Below are positions 16,868-25,764 of a stretch of 64,000 bases of DNA, one piece after another (position 1 is the first letter of the stretch; the number at the start of each line of letters is the position of its first letter). The stretch is from Tissierella praeacuta DSM 18095 (GTDB lineage: Bacteria > Bacillota > Clostridia > Tissierellales > Tissierellaceae). A program made the translations under genes and the position numbers. Under the pieces are notes generated by a model. The model ran no database searches. It worked only from the letters and a program-made list of their open reading frames with translations, and was not told where the DNA came from. The DNA is taken from NCBI RefSeq assembly GCF_900128955.1, contig NZ_FQTY01000001.1, forward strand, positions 248,001 to 312,000, given 5' to 3'.

Positions 16868-17689
16868 ATGCCAAGTCAATTAGTTAACGAATATTTCAGA
16901 ACTGAGAATCTGCCACATATTTGGTGCCCAGGATGTGGCAATGGTATAGTTACAAGGTCTATAGTTAAAGCTATTGATAACTTAGGATTAGATAAAGATA
17001 AGGTTTGTATAGTATCAGGAATTGGATGTTCTTCAAGAGGCTCTGGATACTTAGATTTTAATACAATACATACTACTCATGGAAGAGCACTTGCTTTTGC
17101 TACTGGTATAAAGTTTGCTAATCCAGAGTTACATGTAATTGTTATAACTGGAGATGGAGATTCATCTGCTATTGGCGGAAATCATTTAATTCACTCTGCT
17201 AGAAGAAATATAGATATTACTACTATTGTATTTAATAATAATACTTATGGAATGACAGGAGGACAATATTCACCTACAACTCCTACAGGAGATAAAGGTA
17301 CTACTGCTCCATATGGAAATATTGATGCTAATTTTGATTTGTGTGAACTTGCAAAAGCAGCTGGAGCCACTTATGTCAGTAGAGGGACTATATTTACTGC
17401 TAACATGCTAATAAAACAGGTAGAAGAAGGAATAAAGAACAAAGGCTTTTCATTTATTGAAGCTGTAACAATTTGTCCAACTTACTATGGAAGAAAAAAT
17501 AAAAAGGGCGAAGCAATAGATATGATGAAATATTTAAAAGAAAATGCTATAAATATAGCAGCATATGATAAATTAACTGAAGAACAAAAAATAGGTAAAT
17601 TTGTTGTAGGAGAATTATATAAGAGTGATAGACCAGAATATACTGAAGAATACCAAAAAATAATTGAGTCTTTTTCAAAGGAGAGATAG
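16868..17689 (+). CDS. korB: 2-oxoacid:ferredoxin oxidoreductase, beta subunit (TPP-binding)
   Basis: 273 aa. The TPP motif is GDGDSSAIGGNH followed by NNNTYGMTGGQ (about residues 95-135). HIWCPGCGNG near the start supplies the Cys pair seen in KorB chains. The subunit decarboxylates the 2-oxoacid on TPP. The start lies 1 bp after the korA stop, with AAGGAGG upstream. Confidence 0.88.
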   Translation: MPSQLVNEYFRTENLPHIWCPGCGNGIVTRSIVKAIDNLGLDKDKVCIVSGIGCSSRGSGYLDFNTIHTTHGRALAFATGIKFANPELHVIVITGDGDSSAIGGNHLIHSARRNIDITTIVFNNNTYGMTGGQYSPTTPTGDKGTTAPYGNIDANFDLCELAKAAGATYVSRGTIFTANMLIKQVEEGIKNKGFSFIEAVTICPTYYGRKNKKGEAIDMMKYLKENAINIAAYDKLTEEQKIGKFVVGELYKSDRPEYTEEYQKIIESFSKER

Positions 17690-17691
17690 AT

Positions 17692-18255
17692 ATGGTACGT
17701 CAAGAATTAAGATTAACGGGTTCTGGTGGTCAAGGACTTATATTAGCTGGGATTATATTAGCAGAAGCTGCTTTATATGATGGCATGAATGTAGTTCAAT
17801 CTCAGTCCTATGGACCAGAAGCTAGAGGGGGAGCTAGTAAGGCAGAAGTAATAATTAGCAAGGATACAATTAATTATCCTAAGGTAAATGAATGTGATAT
17901 AATGCTTACACTTACACAGGTTGCGTGTGATAAATACATAAAATCATTAAAGCCTGGTGGAACACTGATAATAGATAAATCTTTAAACAATATTCCAAGT
18001 AGAGATGATATTACTATATATAAAGTCCCTATATTAGAAACGGCAATTAATAAACTAGGAAAGCCTATGGTAGCTAATATTATTGCTTTAGGTAGTATAT
18101 ATGAATTAACTAGAATAGTTACTAAGGACTCTCTTGAGAGGGCAGTATGTGATAGAGTGCCAAGAGGAACAGAAGAATTAAATAAAAAGGCTTTAGAAGA
18201 AGGATTTAATCTAATAAAGGCTCATAAGGAAGAGTGTTATGGAGACGTATGTTGA
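17692..18255 (+). CDS. korC: 2-oxoacid:ferredoxin oxidoreductase, gamma subunit
   Basis: 187 aa with the gamma-chain signature LTGSGGQGLILAGIILAEAA at the start and QSYGPEARGGASKAEVIIS near residue 43. This chain completes the Kor complex. ATG 17692 follows AAAGGAGAGATAG, and the gene overlaps the next one (rpiR-like) by 17 bp. Confidence 0.88.
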   Translation: MVRQELRLTGSGGQGLILAGIILAEAALYDGMNVVQSQSYGPEARGGASKAEVIISKDTINYPKVNECDIMLTLTQVACDKYIKSLKPGGTLIIDKSLNNIPSRDDITIYKVPILETAINKLGKPMVANIIALGSIYELTRIVTKDSLERAVCDRVPRGTEELNKKALEEGFNLIKAHKEECYGDVC

Positions 18256-19117
18256 TATTATTAAAAACATCCAAAATAATTTCAACAACTTAAGTAAGGG
18301 ACAAAAACTTATAGCAGAGTTTATTATTAATAATTATGATAAGGCCGCGTTTATGACTGCAGCATCCTTAGGTGAAACTGTTAATGTAAGTGAATCTACT
18401 GTTGTAAGGTTTGCTAACACTTTAGGCTATAGAGGATATAGAGAACTTCAAAAAGATTTACACGAATTAATTAAGAATAAACTTACTACTGTACAAAGAC
18501 TTACGATGGTAAATGAGTATTCAAATAGAGAAAGTGCCCTAAAGAAGGCAATGGAAAAGGATATGGAAAATATTGATAAGACAATAAACGAAATTGGACA
18601 TAAAACTTTTCAAGAAGCTATTGATTTAATACTTAGTGCAGAAAATATATATATACTTGGGTTGAGATCATCTTCCTTTCTGGCAGGATACTTAGGATTC
18701 TATCTTAGTTTTTTAATAAAAGGTGTAAAGGTTATTACATCAGGTCCTAATGATGTGTTTGAACAATTACTAAAAGCAGATTCTAAAGATTTAATAATTG
18801 GAATTAGTTATCCTAGATATTCAAAAAGGACATTAGAGGCTTTAGATTTTTGTGTAGAAAAAGGTTGTAAAATTATTAGTATAACAGATAGTTTAATTTC
18901 ACCAGCGGCAAAGTATGCTGATATTTCTCTAATAGCTAGTAGTGATATGCTTTCATTTGTAGATTCATTAGTTGCCCCTATGAGTTTAATAAATGCTTTA
19001 ATAGTTGCTATAGGTATGGAGAAAAAGAACGACATTAGATCTTCATTTGAAGATTTAGAAAATATCTGGAAAAAATACAATGTATATGATGCTCATATAA
19101 ATGGTAAAGATAAATAA
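18239..19117 (+). CDS. MurR/RpiR family transcriptional regulator
   Basis: 292 aa. Residues 1-75 form the RpiR helix-turn-helix domain (ASLGETVNVSESTVVRFANTLGYRGYRELQ); residues 125-265 form a SIS sugar-phosphate-binding domain. These regulators usually respond to phosphosugars. It overlaps korC by 17 bp and so is co-expressed with the kor operon; whether it controls that operon, for instance via the repeat at 15415-15473, is open. A terminator follows. Confidence 0.85.
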   Translation: METYVDIIKNIQNNFNNLSKGQKLIAEFIINNYDKAAFMTAASLGETVNVSESTVVRFANTLGYRGYRELQKDLHELIKNKLTTVQRLTMVNEYSNRESALKKAMEKDMENIDKTINEIGHKTFQEAIDLILSAENIYILGLRSSSFLAGYLGFYLSFLIKGVKVITSGPNDVFEQLLKADSKDLIIGISYPRYSKRTLEALDFCVEKGCKIISITDSLISPAAKYADISLIASSDMLSFVDSLVAPMSLINALIVAIGMEKKNDIRSSFEDLENIWKKYNVYDAHINGKDK

Positions 19118-19146
19118 AAACGATATTAAAAATATCGTTTTTATTT
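19116..19146 (+). terminator. Intrinsic terminator of the kor-rpiR operon
   Basis: Arms AAAAACGATATT / AATATCGTTTTT with a 3-nt loop, starting at the rpiR stop codon and running into T residues. Confidence 0.8.
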
Positions 19147-19255
19147 ATCTAAATATATCATAAAAAATCTTATCATAAATGATATACTTTATTATATTAT
19201 AAATTTGTTATATTATATAAATATATACAAATATTATTGTTAAGAGGTGTTATTA

Positions 19256-19870
19256 TTGACAAGATTATTTTTAATAAGACATGGGCAATCTGAATGGAAC
19301 AAATTAAACTTAATTCAAGGGCAAAAAAATACTATATTAACTGATTTAGGAAAAAGGCAAGCTATGAGCTTAGGTCATAGGCTTGCATCAGAAAATATAG
19401 ATACAATATATACTAGTGATTTATCTAGGGCATATACTACAGCTAAAATAATATCCGATATAGTAAATAAACCATTAGTGTCTAGTGAATTTCTTAGGGA
19501 AATAAATTTCGGACCATGGGAAGGCTTGAGTATACAAAAAATAAGAGATGATTATAGCTATGAATATTCTATTTGGAATAAGGAACCCCATAAATTAAAT
19601 ATGAATGGAGCTGAAACATTAAAAGCATTACAAGAAAGATCTATGGGTTATATAAATGATATTATATATAACAACAAAGGGAAAAATATTGCTATAGTTT
19701 CTCATAGTGCAACATTAAAGGCTATAATTTTAGGATTGTTGAGCATAAATATATCTCATTATAAGAATATTTCTTTAAGCAATGTTTCTCTTAGTATAAT
19801 TGAATGTAGGACTTATAATAATGTGTTAACATCATTAAACGATGTATCTCATTTAAAGGAGCTGCTATAA
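19256..19870 (+). CDS. Histidine phosphatase (phosphoglycerate-mutase-like) family protein
   Basis: 204 aa. RHGQSEWN (residues 8-15) carries the phosphorylated His and SHSATLK (about 150) the second active-site His; a Glu in the EINFGPWEG segment is the proton donor position. Family members include phosphoglycerate mutases and alpha-ribazole phosphatase; the sequence does not decide between phosphatases. I chose TTG 19256, six nt after AAGAGGTG; a GTG at 19247 would sit inside that site. The downstream flavoprotein gene begins on the next base after the stop. Confidence 0.8.
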   Translation: MTRLFLIRHGQSEWNKLNLIQGQKNTILTDLGKRQAMSLGHRLASENIDTIYTSDLSRAYTTAKIISDIVNKPLVSSEFLREINFGPWEGLSIQKIRDDYSYEYSIWNKEPHKLNMNGAETLKALQERSMGYINDIIYNNKGKNIAIVSHSATLKAIILGLLSINISHYKNISLSNVSLSIIECRTYNNVLTSLNDVSHLKELL

Positions 19871-21091
19871 ATGAATGAAAAGGTTTGTGTAGTAGGAGCT
19901 GGACCAGCTGGGATTATTGCAGCTGGTATTGCAGGTTCTAGGGGAAAAGATGTAATATTAATTGATAAGAATGAAAGGATAGGTAAAAAACTCTTTATTA
20001 CTGGAAAAGGTAGGTGTAATATAACTAATAATGCGCCTATTGAAGATTTCTTTGATAATGTAATGAAGAATAAGAATTTTCTTTACAGTAGTTTTTATAG
20101 TTTTTCAAATAGAGATATAATAAATTTACTTGAAACTTATGGACTAAAAACAAAAGTAGAAAGAGGAAATAGGATTTTTCCAGAAAGTGACAAATCATCA
20201 GATGTTATTAAAGCTTTTCAAAAATTTTTATCAGATAACAAAGTTAATATACTCCTAAATACTAATGTAAATTCTATTGACATTAAAAATAGAAAGTTTA
20301 TAGTAAATACAAATAATGATGAAATGACTTTTGATAAGTTAGTAATTGCCACAGGGGGGAAATCGTATCCTAGTACAGGTTCTACTGGTGATGGGTATAA
20401 ATTTGCTGAAACATTTGGACATAGCATTACTAAAATAAGACCTTCATTAGTACCAATTGAAATTAAGGAAGATTGGATTAAAGATTTACAAGGACTATCT
20501 CTTAAAAATGTGACTTTATCTGCTCATTCTAAAAAAAGATTATTATATGAAGAATTTGGAGAAATGATTTTTACTCATTATGGAATTTCAGGACCAATAG
20601 TTCTTTCCATAAGCAATTATCTATATAGGTATATTAATGATGGAATTCGCTTATTAATTGATTTAAAACCAGCACTAGACAATAAAAAGTTAGATGACAG
20701 AATATTAAGGGATTTCGAATTAAATAATAATAAGAAAATTAAAAATTCCTTAGATGATTTACTGCCTCAAAAGTTAATACCAATTATAATATTTTTAGCA
20801 GATATAGATCCTGAAAAAATAGTAAATCAAATTACTAAGGAAGAAAGATTAAAATTGTTAAATTCTATTAAAGAATTTCCTCTTAATTTTAAATCTTTTA
20901 GACCCATAGAAGAAGCTATTATTACATCTGGAGGAGTAGTTACGAAGGAAATAAATCCATCTACTATGGAATCAAAATTAGTAGAAGGATTATATTTTGC
21001 AGGAGAGGTTATTGATGTAGATGCTTTAACAGGAGGATATAATTTACAAATAGCTTACTCTACTGGGTATCTAGCGGGGAATCATGTATAG
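19871..21091 (+). CDS. HI0933/YhiN-type FAD-dependent oxidoreductase
   Basis: 406 aa. The N-terminal dinucleotide fold GAGPAGIIAAGIAG is followed by the family hallmark KLFITGKGRCNITNN (about residues 38-52) and a closing FAGEVIDVDALTGGYNLQIAYSTG (about 375-400) that completes the FAD site. The substrate of this family is not established. It starts directly after the phosphatase gene, sharing its transcript. Confidence 0.82.
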   Translation: MNEKVCVVGAGPAGIIAAGIAGSRGKDVILIDKNERIGKKLFITGKGRCNITNNAPIEDFFDNVMKNKNFLYSSFYSFSNRDIINLLETYGLKTKVERGNRIFPESDKSSDVIKAFQKFLSDNKVNILLNTNVNSIDIKNRKFIVNTNNDEMTFDKLVIATGGKSYPSTGSTGDGYKFAETFGHSITKIRPSLVPIEIKEDWIKDLQGLSLKNVTLSAHSKKRLLYEEFGEMIFTHYGISGPIVLSISNYLYRYINDGIRLLIDLKPALDNKKLDDRILRDFELNNNKKIKNSLDDLLPQKLIPIIIFLADIDPEKIVNQITKEERLKLLNSIKEFPLNFKSFRPIEEAIITSGGVVTKEINPSTMESKLVEGLYFAGEVIDVDALTGGYNLQIAYSTGYLAGNHV

Positions 21092-21217
21092 TTTAATTTA
21101 TCTTATTCCTCATTTGTTTTTAATTAAGGTAATAAAACATGGAAATATTGTTTTAATTAAAGTAAAATAGCTTGTTTACTATAAGAATTTAATATATAAT
21201 TATTAAGGAGTGATGCT

Positions 21218-21586
21218 ATGAATATTGTAACAATTAGGGGAGCTATCACTGTTCCTGAAAATTCCGTATCTAGTATATTAAATAGTACTACAGAATTATT
21301 AATTGAAATTGAAAAAGAGAATAACATAGATCGGGAGAAGGTTATTAGCATAATATTTTCTTGTACTAATGATTTAGATAAGGTATATCCTGCTAAAGCA
21401 GCTAGAAATCTAGGGTATACAAATGTTGGGTTAATGTGCTTTAATGAGATGTATGTTGAAGGAAGTCTTAATAGGTGTATTAGATTAATGGTGCTTTATA
21501 ACTCAATAATAAATCAGAAAGATGTTAAACATATTTATTTAAGAGATGCAAAGATTTTAAGACCTGATTTGTCAAACAATGCCTAA
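21218..21586 (+). CDS. aroH: Chorismate mutase, AroH type
   Basis: 122 aa, the full length of the trimeric AroH class. RGAITVPEN near the start gives the active-site Arg, and LMCFNEMYVEGSLNRCIRLMV (about residues 73-93) contains the Cys, Glu and Arg of the active site. It converts chorismate to prephenate for Phe/Tyr synthesis. ATG with AAGGAGTGA upstream. It is alone among unrelated genes, followed by a hairpin and cmk; the pair aroH-cmk is common in clostridia. Confidence 0.92.
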   Translation: MNIVTIRGAITVPENSVSSILNSTTELLIEIEKENNIDREKVISIIFSCTNDLDKVYPAKAARNLGYTNVGLMCFNEMYVEGSLNRCIRLMVLYNSIINQKDVKHIYLRDAKILRPDLSNNA

Positions 21587-21611
21587 GCCACCCAAAGGTG
21601 GTTATTATTTT
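21586..21611 (+). terminator. Hairpin terminator after aroH
   Basis: CCACC-CAAA-GGTGG extended by a G-T and an A-T pair, followed by TATTATTTT. Confidence 0.6.
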
Positions 21612-21643
21612 GTATTGGAATGTTTTTTTATTGGAGGGATATT

Positions 21644-22306
21644 ATGTTAGATAAAAATATTACAATTGCTATAGATGGGCCGGCTGGTGCTGGTAAAAGC
21701 ACCATTGCAAAAAAGGTAGCTGAAGCCTTATCCATTGAATATGTAGATACAGGTGCAATGTATAGAGCTTTAACTTTAAAAGTGTTGAGACTTGGAGTAG
21801 ATCCTTTGTCTGAAAATAATGTTATTGATGTTTTAAAGAATACTTCTATTGATTTTAAAGGCAATCATATTTATCTTGACGATATTCAAGTAGATGATAA
21901 AATAAGAGATTCTCTTATAAATAAGAATGTTTCTTTTGTGGCACAAATTAAAGAGGTAAGAGAAGGTATGGTTAAAATCCAACAAGGGTTGGCTAAAACA
22001 AAATCAATTATTATGGATGGCAGGGATATAGGTACTGTAGTTTTGCCAAATGCAGAATTTAAGTTTTTCATTACTGCAAGTGTTGAGGAGAGAGCAAGTA
22101 GAAGGTATAAAGAATTAGTAGAAAAGGGAGAAAAAGGAATATCCTATGAGCAGGTAAAATTTGATATAGAAAATAGGGACAGGATAGATAGTACTAGGGA
22201 AGTTGCTCCTTTAGTAGAATGCAAAGATGCTTATAGAATTGATACTACCAATAAAACTATAGAACAATCTGTAAAAGAAGTTATTTCTATAGTTAAGGGG
22301 AGGTAA
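21644..22306 (+). CDS. cmk: Cytidylate kinase
   Basis: 220 aa. P-loop DGPAGAGKSTIAKK (about residues 10-23), VDTGAMYRA (CMP site) and MDGRDIGTVVLP are diagnostic. It phosphorylates CMP/dCMP with ATP. ATG 21644 has TTGGAGGGA upstream; an in-frame ATG at 21620 lacks one. It begins a conserved run cmk-plsC-ispH/rpsA. Confidence 0.94.
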   Translation: MLDKNITIAIDGPAGAGKSTIAKKVAEALSIEYVDTGAMYRALTLKVLRLGVDPLSENNVIDVLKNTSIDFKGNHIYLDDIQVDDKIRDSLINKNVSFVAQIKEVREGMVKIQQGLAKTKSIIMDGRDIGTVVLPNAEFKFFITASVEERASRRYKELVEKGEKGISYEQVKFDIENRDRIDSTREVAPLVECKDAYRIDTTNKTIEQSVKEVISIVKGR

Positions 22307-22310
22307 TTAT

Positions 22311-22907
22311 ATGTATCTTTATAGCGTAATAAGGGGAATAGTAGGGATACTATTTAGATTATTATATAGATTAGAGGTTCATGGTAAAGATAATGTACTG
22401 GAAGAAGGAAGATTAATATTATGTTCCAATCATATAAGTAATTTAGATCCCATTATTTTATCTATTGTATTTCCACGACAAGTCTGCTGGATGGCGAAAA
22501 AACAGCTTTTTAAAAATAAAGTATTATCATGTTTTTTAACTAAACTTGGAGCGTTTCCAGTAGATCGTGAAGAATCAGATTTATCAGCAATAAGAAATGC
22601 ATTAAAAGTTTTAAAAAAAGAGAGTGTATTAGGTATATTTCCAGAAGGAACTAGAGTAAAAGAAATGAACATAGAGAATGCAAAGCCTGGAGTTGCATTG
22701 ATAAGTATAAAGGCTAATTCCCCAGTTTTACCAGTATATATAGAAGGGCATTTTAAACCTTTTAGCAAGATAAGAGTTTATTTTGGAAAACCAATTAGTT
22801 TTTTTAGTAAGGATGATAAAAAATTGACTACAGAGGATTATCGTTTATTTAGTAAAGAAATCCTTCAATCAATATATTCTATTAAAGATAAAGAGGTGGA
22901 AATGTAG
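22311..22907 (+). CDS. plsC: 1-acylglycerol-3-phosphate acyltransferase
   Basis: 198 aa. NHISNLD (the HxxxxD catalytic pair, near residue 44) and FPEGTR (near 108) are the two acyltransferase motifs; an N-terminal hydrophobic stretch holds it at the membrane. It acylates lysophosphatidic acid. The gene starts 4 bp after cmk and shares one base with the ispH/rpsA start. Confidence 0.9.
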   Translation: MYLYSVIRGIVGILFRLLYRLEVHGKDNVLEEGRLILCSNHISNLDPIILSIVFPRQVCWMAKKQLFKNKVLSCFLTKLGAFPVDREESDLSAIRNALKVLKKESVLGIFPEGTRVKEMNIENAKPGVALISIKANSPVLPVYIEGHFKPFSKIRVYFGKPISFFSKDDKKLTTEDYRLFSKEILQSIYSIKDKEVEM

Positions 22908-24862
22908 TGGAAATAATTATAGCTGATAATGCTGGGTTTTGTTTTGGAGTAAAAAGGGCAGTGGATATAACAACTACTGAACTTTTAAATTCTAACAGCA
23001 ATATTTATTCACTTGGACCTTTAATTCATAATCCCCAAGTAGTAAAAAGTTTTGAAGAAAAAGGGTTAAAGACTATTGATGAAATAGAGGAAATTAAAAA
23101 TGGTAGAGTAATTATAAGGTCTCATGGAGTGAGTAAATCTATTATAGACAAGATTAGTGATATGAGTTTAGATATAATAGATAGTACCTGTCCTTATGTA
23201 AAATCTGTACATAAGAGGGTTGAAGAATATCAAAATCAAGGATATAATATAGTAATAATTGGAGATGCAAGTCATCCTGAGATAATTGGAATAAATGGCT
23301 GGTGCAAAAATCAGGCATTTATTGTAAATTCCTTAGAAGAAGCAAGGAATTTATCTAAAATGGATAAAATATGTGTAGTTTCTCAAACCACAAATACACA
23401 AGAAAAATTTGAAACTTTATCAAAGATTATAAAAGAAAAAGGTAATAAGGTTGAAATATTTAATACAATTTGCAATGCTACAAATTTACGTCAAGAATCA
23501 TGTAAAGAGGTTTCAAGCAAAGTAGACGCTATGATTGTAATAGGAGGATATCATAGTTCAAATACAAACAAATTAGTAGAAATTAGTAAAAAGTATTGTA
23601 AAAATGTATATCATATAGAAACTTCTAAAGAATTACCTTTACAAGTACTATCAAAATTTAATAAAATAGGAATAACAGCAGGTGCTTCAACACCTGATTG
23701 GATAATTAAGGAGGTAGTTGAAACAATGGACAATATTAACAGCAATGAAATGATGGAGGCAATTGAAAATTCTTTTACTAAAATTCATAGAGGTGATGTA
23801 TTAAAAGGTGAAGTAATTTATGTTACTAATAATGAAGTTATGGTTAATATAAATTATAAATCTGATGGTATTATTAATAGAGAGGAATTATCTAATGATC
23901 CAGATGTAAAACCAAAGGAGCTATATAAGGTTGGAGATGAAATAGATGTTTATGTAGTTAAGTTAGATGATGGTGAAGGTAATGTAGTTCTTTCAGCAAA
24001 GAGAGTAAATGATTTTAAAAATTTAGATACTGTTGAAAAGATATTTAATGATAAAGAAAGAGTTGAATGTAAGGTATTAAATAATATTAAAGGTGGACTT
24101 TCTGTAATAGTAAATGGAGTTAATGGTTTTATGCCAGCTTCTCAGGTATCTATTAATTTTGTATCTGATTTAAGTGTATATAAAGGTAAAGTTCTAATAG
24201 CTAAAATTATTGATTTTGATAGAGAGAAAAAAAGAGTTATTTTATCTAGAAAAGAAGTAGAAAGAGAAGAATTAAATAATAAGAAAAAAGAGTTATGGGC
24301 AACTCTTGAAGTAGATCAAGTGGTAGAAGGTACTGTACAAAGATTAACTGACTTTGGTGCTTTCGTAGATTTAGGCGGAGTAGATGGATTAATTCATATA
24401 TCAGATTTATCTTGGAATAGAGTTAAACATCCTTCAAATGTAGTTAAAGAAGGACAAAAAGTTTTAGTTAAAGTATTAGCTCTAGACAAGGAAAAAGGCA
24501 GAATTTCCTTAGGGTTAAAACAAACTGTAGAGGAACCATGGACTGCTTTTTCTAAAAACGTAAGTGTTGGCGATATTGTTGAAGGAACCGTTGTAAATTT
24601 ATTAGACTTTGGTGCATTTGTTAGATTAAAAGAAGGAGTAGATGGATTACTTCATGTTTCACAAATATCAAAAGAACATATTAATAAACCAGCAGATGTT
24701 TTAAAAGTAGGAGAGAAAATTAATATAAAAGTTATTGATATTAATGAAGAAGAGAAGAAAATCAGCTTAAGTTTAAAAGAGGTTAACGAAGTAGTTGAAG
24801 AAGATATAATTTTAAATAAAGAACCAGAAATGACTATTGGAGATATTGTAGATAATAATTAA
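22907..24862 (+). CDS. ispH: IspH (HMBPP reductase) fused to four-S1-domain RpsA-like protein
   Basis: 651 aa. Residues 1-285 are 4-hydroxy-3-methylbut-2-enyl diphosphate reductase, last step of the MEP isoprenoid route: 4Fe-4S ligands C12, C95 and C189, conserved His 41 and 74. Residues 286-640 hold four S1 domains, about 296-366, 384-449, 470-539 and 555-624; the last two are the most canonical (DFGAFVDL, DFGAFVRL). Such fusions are known in Clostridia and relatives; the S1 part replaces free ribosomal protein S1. Start is GTG (one base overlap with plsC) with AAGAGGTGG upstream. Confidence 0.93.
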   Translation: MEIIIADNAGFCFGVKRAVDITTTELLNSNSNIYSLGPLIHNPQVVKSFEEKGLKTIDEIEEIKNGRVIIRSHGVSKSIIDKISDMSLDIIDSTCPYVKSVHKRVEEYQNQGYNIVIIGDASHPEIIGINGWCKNQAFIVNSLEEARNLSKMDKICVVSQTTNTQEKFETLSKIIKEKGNKVEIFNTICNATNLRQESCKEVSSKVDAMIVIGGYHSSNTNKLVEISKKYCKNVYHIETSKELPLQVLSKFNKIGITAGASTPDWIIKEVVETMDNINSNEMMEAIENSFTKIHRGDVLKGEVIYVTNNEVMVNINYKSDGIINREELSNDPDVKPKELYKVGDEIDVYVVKLDDGEGNVVLSAKRVNDFKNLDTVEKIFNDKERVECKVLNNIKGGLSVIVNGVNGFMPASQVSINFVSDLSVYKGKVLIAKIIDFDREKKRVILSRKEVEREELNNKKKELWATLEVDQVVEGTVQRLTDFGAFVDLGGVDGLIHISDLSWNRVKHPSNVVKEGQKVLVKVLALDKEKGRISLGLKQTVEEPWTAFSKNVSVGDIVEGTVVNLLDFGAFVRLKEGVDGLLHVSQISKEHINKPADVLKVGEKINIKVIDINEEEKKISLSLKEVNEVVEEDIILNKEPEMTIGDIVDNN

Positions 24863-24880
24863 TAAATTGCTAAAGACTAA

Positions 24881-24913
24881 GGGTTTTAATGTAGTGTAAT
24901 TACATTAAAGCCC
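24881..24913 (+). terminator. Hairpin after ispH/rpsA
   Basis: 13 paired bases (24881-24893 with 24901-24913, one G-U), 7-nt loop, then TATATTGCATTTTT. Probable terminator. Confidence 0.65.
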
Positions 24914-24952
24914 TATATTGCATTTTTGCTTAAATACTTTTGGGAGGTAAAA

Positions 24953-25729
24953 ATGGATAAATATGAAGCTTTTAAAAAAAATGTAAATGAATTAATAAAT
25001 ATAGATTTAAATTATTATAAAGAGAAACAAATGAAGAGAAGAATATCATCATTACTAAGTAGAAATAATTTTAAAGATTTTGATGATTATTTTATTGGAA
25101 TAAAGAAAGATGAAAAATTATTAGAACAATTTATTAACTATTTGACCATAAATGTTTCAGAATTTTATAGAAATCCTTCTCAATGGGATGTATTAGAAAA
25201 AGATATAATTCCCTCTTTAATGAAGAAAAACAAAAGAGGACTAAAAGTTTGGAGTGCCGCTTGTTCTACTGGGGAAGAACCATATTCTTTAGTTATGATG
25301 CTATCTAATTTTTTTCCTTTAAAAGATATCAAAATATTAGCAACAGATTTAGATGATGAGGCTATGAACAAGGCAAAACTAGGATTATATAGTGAAAAAT
25401 CCTTGGCAAATCTTCCGAAAGGGTTCAAGGAAAAGTATTTTAATAAAATAGAAAGCTCATATAAAATATCAGATGATATTAAAAAATGTGTTGAATATAA
25501 AAAGATGGATTTATTAAAAGATAGATTCCCATCAAATATAGATTTAATAGCTTGTCGTAATGTAATGATTTATTTTACCGAGGATGCAAAGGAGCTTTTA
25601 TACTCTAAGTTTTATAATTCCTTAAGTGATATTGGCATATTATTTGTAGGAAGTACTGAGCAAATAATTATGCCTGAAAAACATAAATTAAAGGCAGCAA
25701 AGACATTTTTTTATGAAAAGATAATTTAA
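24953..25729 (+). CDS. cheR: CheR-type protein-glutamate O-methyltransferase
   Basis: 258 aa. An N-terminal helical CheR domain (MKRRISSLLSRNN) is followed by the SAM-binding domain: VSEFYRNPSQW, WSAACSTGEEPYSL (motif I), ATDLDDEAMNKA, and CRNVMIYFTEDA. CheR methylates glutamates of chemoreceptors. No other chemotaxis or motility gene is in the window, so this is an isolated copy. ATG 24953 follows TGGGAGGT. Confidence 0.88.
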   Translation: MDKYEAFKKNVNELINIDLNYYKEKQMKRRISSLLSRNNFKDFDDYFIGIKKDEKLLEQFINYLTINVSEFYRNPSQWDVLEKDIIPSLMKKNKRGLKVWSAACSTGEEPYSLVMMLSNFFPLKDIKILATDLDDEAMNKAKLGLYSEKSLANLPKGFKEKYFNKIESSYKISDDIKKCVEYKKMDLLKDRFPSNIDLIACRNVMIYFTEDAKELLYSKFYNSLSDIGILFVGSTEQIIMPEKHKLKAAKTFFYEKII

Positions 25730-25764
25730 TGATTAAAAAATTATAACTAAAAGGAGGAATAGAT

